Source of the DNA: Streptomyces sp. Ag109_O5-10
Lineage (GTDB): Bacteria > Actinomycetota > Actinomycetes > Streptomycetales > Streptomycetaceae
Length of the DNA: 64,000 nucleotides
Reading direction: 5' to 3'
NCBI RefSeq assembly: GCF_900105755.1
Contig: NZ_FNTQ01000001.1
Coordinates: 9,176,001 to 9,240,000, forward strand
Shown here piece after piece: positions 42,989-51,524 of the stretch (positions are counted from its first letter, which is position 1; each line of letters opens with the position of its first letter). Both the position numbers and the translations under genes were made by a program. Under the pieces are notes generated by a model. That model saw only the letters and a program-made list of their open reading frames with translations, did not search any database and was not told the origin of the DNA.

Positions 42989-43300
42989 TCAATTCCCATC
43001 GGCCGCTTCCTCGACGAGGCGGAGGAGCGACACGTGGGCGGGGTCGTCGGTGAGGGTGCGGTGCCAGATCGGGCTGACGGTGCAGCTCGGCATGGGCAGC
43101 GGCGGGGCGGACGTCGCCAAGCCCAGGTCGTCGGGGTACGCGGTGGCCGTGCGTGGGGGGCGGGGGCGCGAGTTGGAGGGCGGCGCCTGCGACGTTGGTG
43201 GTGGAGGCGATCACCCGTCGGTCGAGCCCACGTGCCTCCAGGAGGTCGTCGACGGTGCCGCGCCTGCCGTCGTAGGAGACCGGCGGTGGGGATGGGCCAG
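42989..43300 (-). pseudogene. LysR-family regulator, C-terminal remnant
   Basis: Two frames on the minus strand join to give DDLLEARGLDRRVIASTTN, then PSCTVSPIWHRTLTDDPAHV and LLRLVEEAADGN followed by a stop at 42989-42991. This is the end of a LysR effector domain (usual W-H-xR...D-PAHxWLR pattern). The N-terminal HTH and most of the sensor are missing, and a frameshift lies near 43150. Confidence 0.6.
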
Positions 43301-43424
43301 GCAGTCGTCAAGAGGGATCGGAGTCCGCGGCGGCAGCAGGCCGCGAGCATCGACACGACGATGGTGACGGGGATGTAGTGCGCCGCGGTCGCTGCGGCCA
43401 CGTAGCCAGGCCGCCTCGCGGGTG

Positions 43425-43670
43425 CGGCGGTCGGCGACGGGCGGCACCGCGTCGAACCCCTTGGCCAGGTTCCAGGGGCCCTTGTGCCCGGTGGCGGCAC
43501 CCACCTGGAGGTTCTCCTCGACGGTGAGCGACGGGAGGAGCCGGCGGCCCTCCGGGACCACGCAGACTCCCCTGCGGGCTCGGAGGATCCGGCTCGGCTG
43601 TGACGTACTCACCGGGCAGGCCGATCGTGCGGCGGAACACCGTGACGCAAGCGATGTCGTCTCGAACTGC
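43425..43670 (-). pseudogene. LivF-type branched-chain amino-acid ABC ATPase remnant
   Basis: The minus strand reads TIGLPGEYVTAEP in one frame and SRILRARRGVCVVPEGRRL, then LPSLTVEENLQVGAATGHKG in the next. This is the central region between Walker A and the signature of LivF-like ATPases. Neither the Walker motifs nor the ends remain. With the LysR remnant it fills the ~1.1-kb gap 42749-43855, where I see no intact gene. Confidence 0.6.
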
Positions 43671-43878
43671 CCGCGAACTCCGGCAGATCATCGGCAGGCT
43701 TGATGACGTCTGGAACCAACCCTCAACGCCGTACGAGGTGGACAGAGGATAAAAAGACAAGCTAAGGGCATGTCGGGGTTGTGGCGGACGTCTGAGAGGT
43801 CTTCCGGGAGGCGGAACGGGCACAGCGGCCCAGGGAAGGACCGAAGGGCGGACGGCGGCGGCGATGCCGGAGCGGCGC

Positions 43879-44856
43879 TCACTGCAGCCAGCCGCGGCGG
43901 GCGGCCTGGGCCGCCGCCTGGAAGCGGGTGGCCGCGCCCAGTTCGGTCATCAGGCGGTGGATGCGGCGCTGGGTGGTGCGCTCGCTCCAGCCCTGGGTGC
44001 GGGCGATGGCCGCGTCCGTGCAGCCGGACGCGAGCAGGCCCAGCAGGGCACGCGTGTCGGCGTCCGGGCCGTCGCTCCGCGCGGTCGGCGGGGTGGTGTC
44101 CCGCAGCGGGGTGGCACGTTCCCACTCGGCGTCGAAGAGTGCTTCCAGCGCGGCGAGAATGGGCGAGCGGTGGATGAGATAGGCCACGGAATGGCCGCCG
44201 GTGGCGAGACTGAAGGGGATGATCGCCGAGCGGTCGTCGGCGATCACCAGTTTCAGCGGCAACTCCGCCCGCACTCTGGCTTCTTCACCGGCCCGCACGC
44301 TCGGCAGGATGTCGTCGCGAAGCCGGCCCGGCCACGCCACGGCGGCCCGGTCGTAGATGACGCGATGGGCGACACCGGTGTGCTGCCGCCGGCGCTGGTT
44401 CTCCAGATCGCTGCCCGGGCGGTTGACATAGGGGGGCCGGTCGAAGGCGCGTATGCGGTGCTGTGCGCTCCCGGTGAGCCGCTGGAAGGCCGCATTGATG
44501 TCCTCGTGACCGGTGAGCAGCTCCACGGCGATGCTCGGGTCGCTGATCCGGTTGGCCTCGCGATGCGTCTCGGCGAGCTGCCGGACCAGGGAGCGGGCCG
44601 TGTCGAGCCGGCGCTCGCTCTCCCGGATGAGCTCGGTGACGGCCACGTCCGGAGCGGCGGCCGTGAAACGAGGCGGGCGGCCCGCCGACCGGATCGCGAG
44701 GCCGTTCTTCACCAGGGCGGACAGATGACGGCCGGCCACCGCCGCACCCATGCCGCAGGCTTCGGCGATCTCCGAGGCGCTGCCCCGGGGCAGCCCGACC
44801 AGGACGGTGTAGACCAGCTGCGATCCGTCGCTGAGGCCGACGACGTCAAGTTCCAT
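43879..44856 (-). CDS. LuxR-type regulator with TrmB-like N-terminal domain (module 3)
   Basis: A 325-aa regulator of the same three-part design as those at 15464 and 27420. It has an N-terminal winged helix (SQLVYTVLVGLPRGSASEIAE), a middle domain with HRIRAFDRPPYVNRPG, and a C-terminal LuxR HTH (about 265-325: SERTTQRRIHRLMTELGA, ending AARRGWLQ). I chose ATG 44856 with GGAG 6 bases upstream; GTG 44890-44892 is an alternative. It is divergent from the sedolisin-like peptidase at 45142. Confidence 0.87.
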   Translation of the reverse strand: MELDVVGLSDGSQLVYTVLVGLPRGSASEIAEACGMGAAVAGRHLSALVKNGLAIRSAGRPPRFTAAAPDVAVTELIRESERRLDTARSLVRQLAETHREANRISDPSIAVELLTGHEDINAAFQRLTGSAQHRIRAFDRPPYVNRPGSDLENQRRRQHTGVAHRVIYDRAAVAWPGRLRDDILPSVRAGEEARVRAELPLKLVIADDRSAIIPFSLATGGHSVAYLIHRSPILAALEALFDAEWERATPLRDTTPPTARSDGPDADTRALLGLLASGCTDAAIARTQGWSERTTQRRIHRLMTELGAATRFQAAAQAARRGWLQ

Positions 44857-44925
44857 TTCCAGCTCCGGTATCCGCTTTCCACCAGCCGCCACCTGCTACG
44901 ACGTGGCCACCACGCCATCCTCGCG

Positions 44926-44974
44926 CACGGTCCGCTCCCGCCCGCGTCCGCCCCTGGGCCAAAGGCGGACCGTG
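44926..44974. promoter_or_regulatory. Inverted repeat in the LuxR/peptidase divergent promoter (module 3)
   Basis: CACGGTCCGC (44926-44935) and GCGGACCGTG (44965-44974) are perfect 10-bp inverted arms separated by 29 bases. They lie in the 285-bp gap between the regulator and the peptidase. This is a candidate double operator. A TTGACA hexamer at 45056-45061 may be the -35 of the peptidase promoter. Confidence 0.35.
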
Positions 44975-45141
44975 TCGCCCCGCGGCTCCCGTGGCCGATC
45001 TCTGCCAGCTGACGGAAGTCCGCCACGGCCCCCATCTTGTGCCGGCTCCCAGGGGTTGACAGATTCCCCACGCGTCGGCGCCGTTCAGACGGCCGACACC
45101 CTCTCTTTCCCCGATCTCCTCACGCAAGAAGTGGAGTGCCC

Positions 45142-48100
45142 ATGAAACGGCGGAGACGAGCGGTCGCTCGTGGCGTCGGCGCCATAGCCACCGCGGCCCT
45201 GCTGCTCGGCACGCCCGTGCAGTACGCGGCCGCGTCCGGAACGGCTGCCACAGCGTCCGGCCCCGGCTCGAAGGACGCGCCTGCCGCGCCCGCCCCGTCA
45301 GCCGTGCCGGGTGCCTCCGCACTCGGTCCCCTGGGCTCCTTCCTGAAGCCCGATCCCGTGCGGACCAAGCCGGCCGGCCCCCACCAGGTCCTCGTGGTCC
45401 TGGGGCCCGACGCCCAGGTGACCGGCGAACCGAAGGGCGGGCGGAGCGACCTCCGGGTCCGCACCCCGCTCACCTCCGACGCCCGGGTGAACACCGCCCT
45501 GCGACGCGCCCACGCCGTCTCCATCCGGCCCCTGCTCCCGGGACTCACCGCCGCGCAGGGCCGCGAACTGCACTCGGCCGCCCGGGCGAAGCTCGGCGCC
45601 GGCGCGGTCGACCTGTCCCGGGTCCAGGTCGTTCAGCTGGCCGGTGGCGACGCCACCGCCGCCGCCCGGACACTGGCCGCGGCACCGGGCGTCGTCTACG
45701 CGGAACCCGACCAGACCGTCTCGCCGATGAACACCGGCGCCGTACCCCTGCACGCACCGGGAACCGCGACCGCGACCGGCGGTGCCGACGTCGACGGACG
45801 TGACACGCCGAAGGCGCGGCACAGCGGCACGACCGGCTCCGACGGTGTCCCCGGCAACGCCGCCCTCGCCACCTCGACGCAGAGCTTCCTCAACGCCGGC
45901 GGCGTCGACGCCACCGGCGCCTACAGCCTGCTCAAGCGGAAGTTCGGCCAGCTGCCGGGCACCGGAGAGACCATCACCAACGTCTCGATCGGCGACCTCA
46001 CCGACGAGACGACGCCGAACCTCGGTTCGACCGGCCCGACGACCGTCCTGCACGACGGCCGCCGGTACCTGGACGTCCCCACCATGCCGCTGATCCCCAC
46101 CTACACCGCCGACGCCACCGGCGCCCTCGACCCGGCCGGCTCGACCCAGGGACAGGACCCGGCGCTCGGCGAGGTGCTCCTGGACTTCTCCGTGATGGCG
46201 CCGCTCCCGCACGAGGCGCAGCGCCCGGGGATGCAGGGCAGCGGGGACTCCGACCTGCTGGGTATCGCCCCGGGCGCCAAGTACCGGCTCGTCGTCCCGC
46301 AGGAGCCGACCTTCAGTCAGATCGCCGTCGCCCTGCTGGCCGCGGCCCGGCAGACACCGCGGCCCGACGTGATCACCGCCAGCCTGGGCTACGGCACCGA
46401 CGCCTACGGCATGCCCGGCCGTTACCTGGAGGACGACCCCGTCCAGCAGTCGGTGATCGCGTCCATCGTGCGGCAGTACGGCATCACCGTCGTCGTCTCG
46501 TCGAACGACGGCACCCGCCTGTACACCAACGCGGCCGTCGGACCGGACGGCGGCAGCACACCGACCGACGTGACACGCAAGCCCGCCGACACCACCCGTA
46601 TCGGCGACGACCAGATGTCGACCACGCCCACCCGGGTCCTCGACTCCGGGGCGATCGCCGCGGGCGGCACGACAACCGACGACACGCTGTCCGTTCCCCC
46701 GCAGGACGGCGGCGCGGCCTCCTCGGCCGGCACCTGGGCGACCACCCGGCTCAACGGCTCCGGTGTCTTCTCCTCGGGATTCGGCACACGCGTGGACGTC
46801 TCGGCGCCCAGTGACGGCATACCCGCCTTCGAACACCAGGGCCAGACCGCGCAGTCCGTCGCGGAGGTCCTCAGCGGCGGCACCTCCGCCTCCGCCCCCG
46901 AGATCGCGGCGGCCGCCGCGGTCGTCCTGCAGACCTCGCGGCTGACCGGCCGGCACCCGTCACCCGACGACGTGCGCTCACTGCTGGAGCGGACCGGTCG
47001 CGCCGTGCCCACGCCGCCGCAGATCGACCGGCCGCTGCACGTGGGCCCGCAGCTCGACGTCACGGCGGCCGTCCAGGCCGTACTGGCCGAGGCACACGGC
47101 AAACTCGCCGACACCGGAGCGGCCAGGATCGTGCGGCTGTCCGTGGCGCATCGCCAGACCATCGGCGGCCTCGGCGGCAGCTACCTGGAATCCACCGATC
47201 CGGACCGCGTCGACCTGGCCGGCCCTGGCACGGGGTCCGGTGCCACCGGGGAGGGCCTGGTGGGCCCGGTGACGATCGGTGCCGACGTGACCGGCCTGAC
47301 GGGAGACAAGGGCGTCGAGTACGTGCTGCGCATCGGGAAGCGGGAGTTCACTTCCGCCACTCCCGCGGTACGGCTGACGCCCACCCAGATGCTCACCGCG
47401 GCGGGGCTGCCCGTCGCCTCCACGACCGACCGCCGGCTCTCCCTCACGTTCGAGGTGCGCCACGGCCGCCAGGTGCTCGCCTCCGCGCACCACGAGCTGA
47501 CCTTCGGCCCCACCGACGGGGGATACGCCGAGGCACTCGCCCCGGTGGTCCAGCCCGTGGTCGAAGCGGGCCACTCGGTGCGGGTGCGTTACGACCTCAG
47601 CGGCGTGCGCAACGTCAGCTCGCCCGAGCTGGTCGTGTCGGGGGTCGGCCACTTCAGCCCGGCGGCGGCTCCCATTTTCTCAGCTTCCTACAGCGTTCCG
47701 CTGACCGCACCGAGCGGGACGGTCACCGTCCCGGCCGGCGCGTTCACGGCGGGCGGCGGCATCTACGGGATCGGCGTCGTCCAGAATCCCACCGGCGGCG
47801 CCAGGGGCGTGCCGGTGTACGGGGAGTTCGCCTCGGTCCGGGTCGACGGCGCAAGCATCGCGCAGCGTCCCGACGCACCGGCGCTGGGCGCCGAGCCGTC
47901 CGGGGGGCCGTCCGCCGGATCCGGGCATCTGCTGGAGATCACCCGGGCCGCGCCCCGGTTCTCCGTGAGCTACGACGTGTCGCGGGTCCGGGGCGCGACC
48001 GGCACCCTCCTGGAGTTCTCCGCCCCCGGCCCGAACATGTACGGCTCCTACAACCTGGTCAGCAACCAGAACGGCACCGTCCGGGACCACGACGGAGTGG

Positions 48101-49350
48101 ACAGCCCGGCCACGCTGCACCGTTCACTGAAGGGCACGCGGGGCACGGCGAAGCTCGACGCCCGGGCGCTCAAACTGCCCTCGTCCGTCGCCTACGACGT
48201 GCGGGTCTTCGCCGTCGACAGGAGCGGCGGGATTCTCGGGCAGGCCTCGCCGACGTCCTTGCTGGCCTACGACGACGGACCGGCCCCGGACGGCACCAAC
48301 CTGACCGACTTCGCGATCGTCCCCGGAGGAACCTCGGTCGCGTCGGTCGAGAGCCCCACCGGCGAGGGCTCGGTCTACGACTACGACGCCGCCGACGGAA
48401 CCTATGGGCGCAAGCTCACCGGCGACCCCGCCTACGGCTCGATCTACGAGGTGTTCGGCGTCGACTCCTCCCACCACGTACTCGTGCTGCACAAGCAGAC
48501 CACCACCGGCGAGCAGTGGCTGGAGACCTACGACACGGGCACCGGTGACGCCGTCGGACGTCCCGCCCGCGTCGACGACCAGTACGTCGTGACCGGCGGG
48601 CGCGTGGACGACGAACGCCATCGGGCCGCCGTGCTGGCGACCCGCGCCGCGGACGGGGCGAGCTTCGTCCTGCCCGTGGACACGGCGACCGGCACCCTGG
48701 GCACGCCTCTCCAGCTCGACTCCACCGCGGTGCGCGGCGCCCCGTACGGGCTGCTGGAGCTGGACCGTACGACCGGTGTCTTCACCGCGCAGAAGACCGG
48801 GTCCACCGTCAACTGCCTGGCCGGGAGCGGCTCCGGCACGGTGGCGGAGGTCGACCTGGACACGGCAACGGTCACCCAGGCCCCGGGCGGAACCCCGTGC
48901 GCCGGAGCCCTCGCCTCCGACGAAGAGGGGCACTTCTACGAGACGTGGTACCACTCCATCAGCGTCAACTTCGCCGGCACCGGGTATCTGGCGCAGCTGG
49001 GCGGCGGTGACCCGGTCAACGTGGGGGCGGCTCAGGCACCCGTCGCCCTCGCGGTCGACGGCCGGCACCACCTGGCGCTCCTCGGCTTCCGCTACCCGGA
49101 CCTGCAACCCACGGGAGGCTTCCAGCAGTACGGCTTCACCGACAACAACGCCACCGGCCGCATCGCCGTCGTCGACCTGAGGTCCGGCAAGACGGTGGAA
49201 ACGGTCAGCGGCGTGGAGTACCCGCTGTTCGGGGCCTACAACGGACGGCTCGACTCGCATCACGAACGCGCCGTCCAGCTCGACCCGGCCACCCGCACGG
49301 GCTGGACGTACGCGGGCGACGGCAGCCAGATCCAGCAGTTCTCCTACTGA
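45142..49350 (+). CDS. Giant secreted sedolisin-like (S53-type) protein (module 3)
   Basis: A 1402-aa exported protein. The signal is MKRRRRAVARGVGAIATAAL followed by a Leu/Ala core. A propeptide-like region with LPGLTAAQGRELHSAARAK and APGVVYAEPD leads into the peptidase domain (about 275-650). It shows Glu344 and Asp348 (ALGEVLLDFS, E-x3-D), Asp456 in SSNDG where sedolisins have SSGDSG, and Ser582 (GGTSASAPEIA). A long C-terminal region of beta domains follows, ending in a repeat-rich propeller-like part (YDYDAADGTYGRKL, QQYGFTDNN). ATG 45142 has GTGGAG upstream. It is divergent from a LuxR-type regulator. Whether it is proteolytically active is unproven, given the altered oxyanion loop. 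Confidence 0.85.
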   Translation: MKRRRRAVARGVGAIATAALLLGTPVQYAAASGTAATASGPGSKDAPAAPAPSAVPGASALGPLGSFLKPDPVRTKPAGPHQVLVVLGPDAQVTGEPKGGRSDLRVRTPLTSDARVNTALRRAHAVSIRPLLPGLTAAQGRELHSAARAKLGAGAVDLSRVQVVQLAGGDATAAARTLAAAPGVVYAEPDQTVSPMNTGAVPLHAPGTATATGGADVDGRDTPKARHSGTTGSDGVPGNAALATSTQSFLNAGGVDATGAYSLLKRKFGQLPGTGETITNVSIGDLTDETTPNLGSTGPTTVLHDGRRYLDVPTMPLIPTYTADATGALDPAGSTQGQDPALGEVLLDFSVMAPLPHEAQRPGMQGSGDSDLLGIAPGAKYRLVVPQEPTFSQIAVALLAAARQTPRPDVITASLGYGTDAYGMPGRYLEDDPVQQSVIASIVRQYGITVVVSSNDGTRLYTNAAVGPDGGSTPTDVTRKPADTTRIGDDQMSTTPTRVLDSGAIAAGGTTTDDTLSVPPQDGGAASSAGTWATTRLNGSGVFSSGFGTRVDVSAPSDGIPAFEHQGQTAQSVAEVLSGGTSASAPEIAAAAAVVLQTSRLTGRHPSPDDVRSLLERTGRAVPTPPQIDRPLHVGPQLDVTAAVQAVLAEAHGKLADTGAARIVRLSVAHRQTIGGLGGSYLESTDPDRVDLAGPGTGSGATGEGLVGPVTIGADVTGLTGDKGVEYVLRIGKREFTSATPAVRLTPTQMLTAAGLPVASTTDRRLSLTFEVRHGRQVLASAHHELTFGPTDGGYAEALAPVVQPVVEAGHSVRVRYDLSGVRNVSSPELVVSGVGHFSPAAAPIFSASYSVPLTAPSGTVTVPAGAFTAGGGIYGIGVVQNPTGGARGVPVYGEFASVRVDGASIAQRPDAPALGAEPSGGPSAGSGHLLEITRAAPRFSVSYDVSRVRGATGTLLEFSAPGPNMYGSYNLVSNQNGTVRDHDGVDSPATLHRSLKGTRGTAKLDARALKLPSSVAYDVRVFAVDRSGGILGQASPTSLLAYDDGPAPDGTNLTDFAIVPGGTSVASVESPTGEGSVYDYDAADGTYGRKLTGDPAYGSIYEVFGVDSSHHVLVLHKQTTTGEQWLETYDTGTGDAVGRPARVDDQYVVTGGRVDDERHRAAVLATRAADGASFVLPVDTATGTLGTPLQLDSTAVRGAPYGLLELDRTTGVFTAQKTGSTVNCLAGSGSGTVAEVDLDTATVTQAPGGTPCAGALASDEEGHFYETWYHSISVNFAGTGYLAQLGGGDPVNVGAAQAPVALAVDGRHHLALLGFRYPDLQPTGGFQQYGFTDNNATGRIAVVDLRSGKTVETVSGVEYPLFGAYNGRLDSHHERAVQLDPATRTGWTYAGDGSQIQQFSY

Positions 49351-49373
49351 TCGGGTCCACCGGTCGGCCGTCA

Positions 49374-49407
49374 GGGTCCGCGGGCTGCCCGGAGCGCCCG
49401 CGGACCC
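49374..49407. terminator. Hairpin terminator after module 3 peptidase
   Basis: GGGTCCGCGGGC (49374-49385) pairs with GCCCGCGGACCC (49396-49407), a 12-bp stem with a 10-base loop, 24 bases past the peptidase stop. Confidence 0.7.
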
Positions 49408-49451
49408 ACCCGCGCAGCGGCGAGCGTACGGCTCGCCGCTGCGCGGGTGGG
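49405..49451. terminator. Long bidirectional hairpin between convergent genes
   Basis: A 21-bp perfect stem (49405-49425 with 49431-49451) and a 5-base loop, ending 8 bases before the stop of the convergent aldo/keto reductase. Its first three bases are shared with the preceding hairpin, so the two structures are mutually exclusive at their junction. Confidence 0.75.
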
Positions 49452-49458
49452 GCGACGC

Positions 49459-50409
49459 TCAGGGAACGATGTACTGGGCGGCGCGGAACAGTTCGTACCA
49501 CTCCGCACGGGTCAGGGGGACGTCCGATCCGAGGGCGGCGTCCGCGACGCGCTGCGGGGTGGTCGTGCCGATGACCACCTGCATCCGGGCGGGGTGGCGG
49601 GTGATCCAGGCCGTCGCGATGGCAAGGGACGGCACCCCGTACTTCGCCGCGAGGCGGTCGATGACGGCGTTGAGTTCGGGGTGGCGCTCGGAGCCGAGGA
49701 AGGGCCCGTCGAAGAAGCCGGCCTGGAACGGCGACCAGGCCTGCACGGTGATGTCGTGCAGTCGGCAGTAGTCCAGGAGCCCGTCGTCACGGCTGACCGA
49801 CTGGTCCAGGCCCTGCATGTTGGCCGCGACGCCCTGCGCGACGAGCGGGGCGTGCGTGATCGACAGCTGGAGCTGGTTCGCCACCAGCGGCTGACTGACG
49901 TGGCGGCGCAGCAGGTCGATCTGGCGGGGGGTGTGGTTCGAGACGCCGAAGGCGCGCACCTTGCCCGCTGCGGCCAGGTCGTCGAAGGCACGCGCGACCT
50001 CTTCGGGTTCGACCAGGGCGTCGGGACGGTGCAGCAGCAGGATGTCGAGGTAATCGGTGCCGAGAGCCTTGAGCGAACCGTCCACCGACTCGACGAGGTG
50101 CTCGTAGGAGAAGTCGAAGTACGGGCCTTCGCGGACGATGCCCGCCTTCGACTGGATGATCAGCTTCTCGCGCTGCGAGGGGCTCAGTCGCATCGCCTCG
50201 GCGAAACGGCGCTCGCAGCCGTGCAGTTCGCTGCCGTAGACGTCGGCGTGGTCGAGGAACGTGATGCCGGCGTCCATCGCGGTGGCGAGAAGTTCGCGGA
50301 CCTCGGCGTCGCTCTTGTCCTGGATGCGCATCAGGCCGAGCACGATGTTCGGGACGACCATGTCGGTGCCGGGCAGTTTGAACGTCTTCACGATCGGGTC
50401 CTTGTCCAT
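49459..50409 (-). CDS. Aldo/keto reductase (YdhF/AKR11-like)
   Basis: A 316-aa NADPH-dependent oxidoreductase. Catalytic Asp and Tyr are in TFLDHADVYGS, Lys in IIQSKAGIV and His in LLLHRPDAL. VPNIVLGLMRI, VRAFGVSNHTPRQIDLL and the YdhF-like MQVVIGTTTPQR cofactor region are visible. ATG 50409 lies 30 bases after the stop of a second reductase, so the two form a pair. Physiological substrate unknown. Confidence 0.88.
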   Translation of the reverse strand: MDKDPIVKTFKLPGTDMVVPNIVLGLMRIQDKSDAEVRELLATAMDAGITFLDHADVYGSELHGCERRFAEAMRLSPSQREKLIIQSKAGIVREGPYFDFSYEHLVESVDGSLKALGTDYLDILLLHRPDALVEPEEVARAFDDLAAAGKVRAFGVSNHTPRQIDLLRRHVSQPLVANQLQLSITHAPLVAQGVAANMQGLDQSVSRDDGLLDYCRLHDITVQAWSPFQAGFFDGPFLGSERHPELNAVIDRLAAKYGVPSLAIATAWITRHPARMQVVIGTTTPQRVADAALGSDVPLTRAEWYELFRAAQYIVP

Positions 50410-50439
50410 ACGTGGGTGGGCGGTGCGGTGCCGGGCACC

Positions 50440-51300
50440 TCAGGCCGCCGAGAGGCGGGAAATCTGCTCCGCGGTGAGTTCGACGTCGGTGGCGGCCGCC
50501 GAGTCACGGATGCTTTCGGGGCGGGAGGCCCCGGGGATCGGGATCACCACGGGCGCCAGGGCGAGTTCCCAGGCCAGGGTCACCCGGTAGACGCTGACGC
50601 CGATCTCGTCCGCGACCTCGCGGAAGGCGGCCTGCTGCGCCGAGAGCTCGGGCGCGTTCGCGATGCCGCCCAGTGGGCTCCAGGGCAGGAACGCGATCCC
50701 GAGTTCGGCGCAGTGCTCCAGCTCGCGCAGACTGGAGCGGAACCTGGGCGAGAACTGGTTCTGGACCGAGTCGAGGCGGCCGCCCAGGATCTGGTTCGCC
50801 TCGTCGATCTGGTCCACGGTCGCGTTCGAGATGCCCGCCATGCGGATCACGCCCTCGTCGAGCAGGTCGCGGATCGCGCCGATCGACTCGGCGTACGGGA
50901 CCCGCGGGTCGGGGCGGTGGAACTGGTAGAGGCCGATCGCCTCGACGCCGAGGCGCTTGGCCGACTCCTTGGCGGCCCGCTTGAGATAAGCCGGATCACC
51001 GTTCACGGTCCAGCTGCCGTCGCCGGGCCGCAGGTGACCCCCCTTCGTCGCGACCAGCACGTCGTCCGCTCCCCGGCCGTACGTGCGCAGGGCCCCGGCG
51101 ATGAGCTCCTCGTTGTGTCCGACCTCGGCGGCGTCGCGGTGATACGCGTCCGCCGTGTCGACGAACGTGACACCGGCGTCCAGCGCGGCGTGGATCGTCG
51201 CGATCGATCTGCCGGCTTCGGGGCGGCCCTCGATGGACATCGGCATGCCGCCGAGCCCGATCGCCGACACCGTCCGTCCGCCGATCGTGCGTTGCTTCAT
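50440..51300 (-). CDS. Aldo/keto reductase
   Basis: A 286-aa AKR. Asp and Tyr lie in TFVDTADAYHRD, Lys in VATKGGHLRPGD and His in YQFHRPDPR. The cofactor end is PVVIPIPGASRPESIRD. GGAGGAGACG precedes ATG 51300. It is first of a two-gene AKR operon. Residue spacing and PIPGA are typical of the AKR family that includes plant auxin-inducible proteins and bacterial relatives. Substrate unknown. Confidence 0.88.
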   Translation of the reverse strand: MKQRTIGGRTVSAIGLGGMPMSIEGRPEAGRSIATIHAALDAGVTFVDTADAYHRDAAEVGHNEELIAGALRTYGRGADDVLVATKGGHLRPGDGSWTVNGDPAYLKRAAKESAKRLGVEAIGLYQFHRPDPRVPYAESIGAIRDLLDEGVIRMAGISNATVDQIDEANQILGGRLDSVQNQFSPRFRSSLRELEHCAELGIAFLPWSPLGGIANAPELSAQQAAFREVADEIGVSVYRVTLAWELALAPVVIPIPGASRPESIRDSAAATDVELTAEQISRLSAA

Positions 51301-51524
51301 CGGACGTCTCCTCCGGGTGTGGAAGCAGGTGGTCGAGGTCTTCCCGTACGGAAGGCCTGCTCGGCCGAGCCTAGGAATCGATGATTCAGAGGTCCAACAG
51401 TTGTTGGTCATGGCATTGAGAAAGCGAATCGATGAATGTGTCCGGCGCGTACACCTCGCCACCCCTGCCGGACGCCCGGAGGGCGGGTGCGGCACCGTCT
51501 CGGCGCACGGGTACGGTTCGTCGC

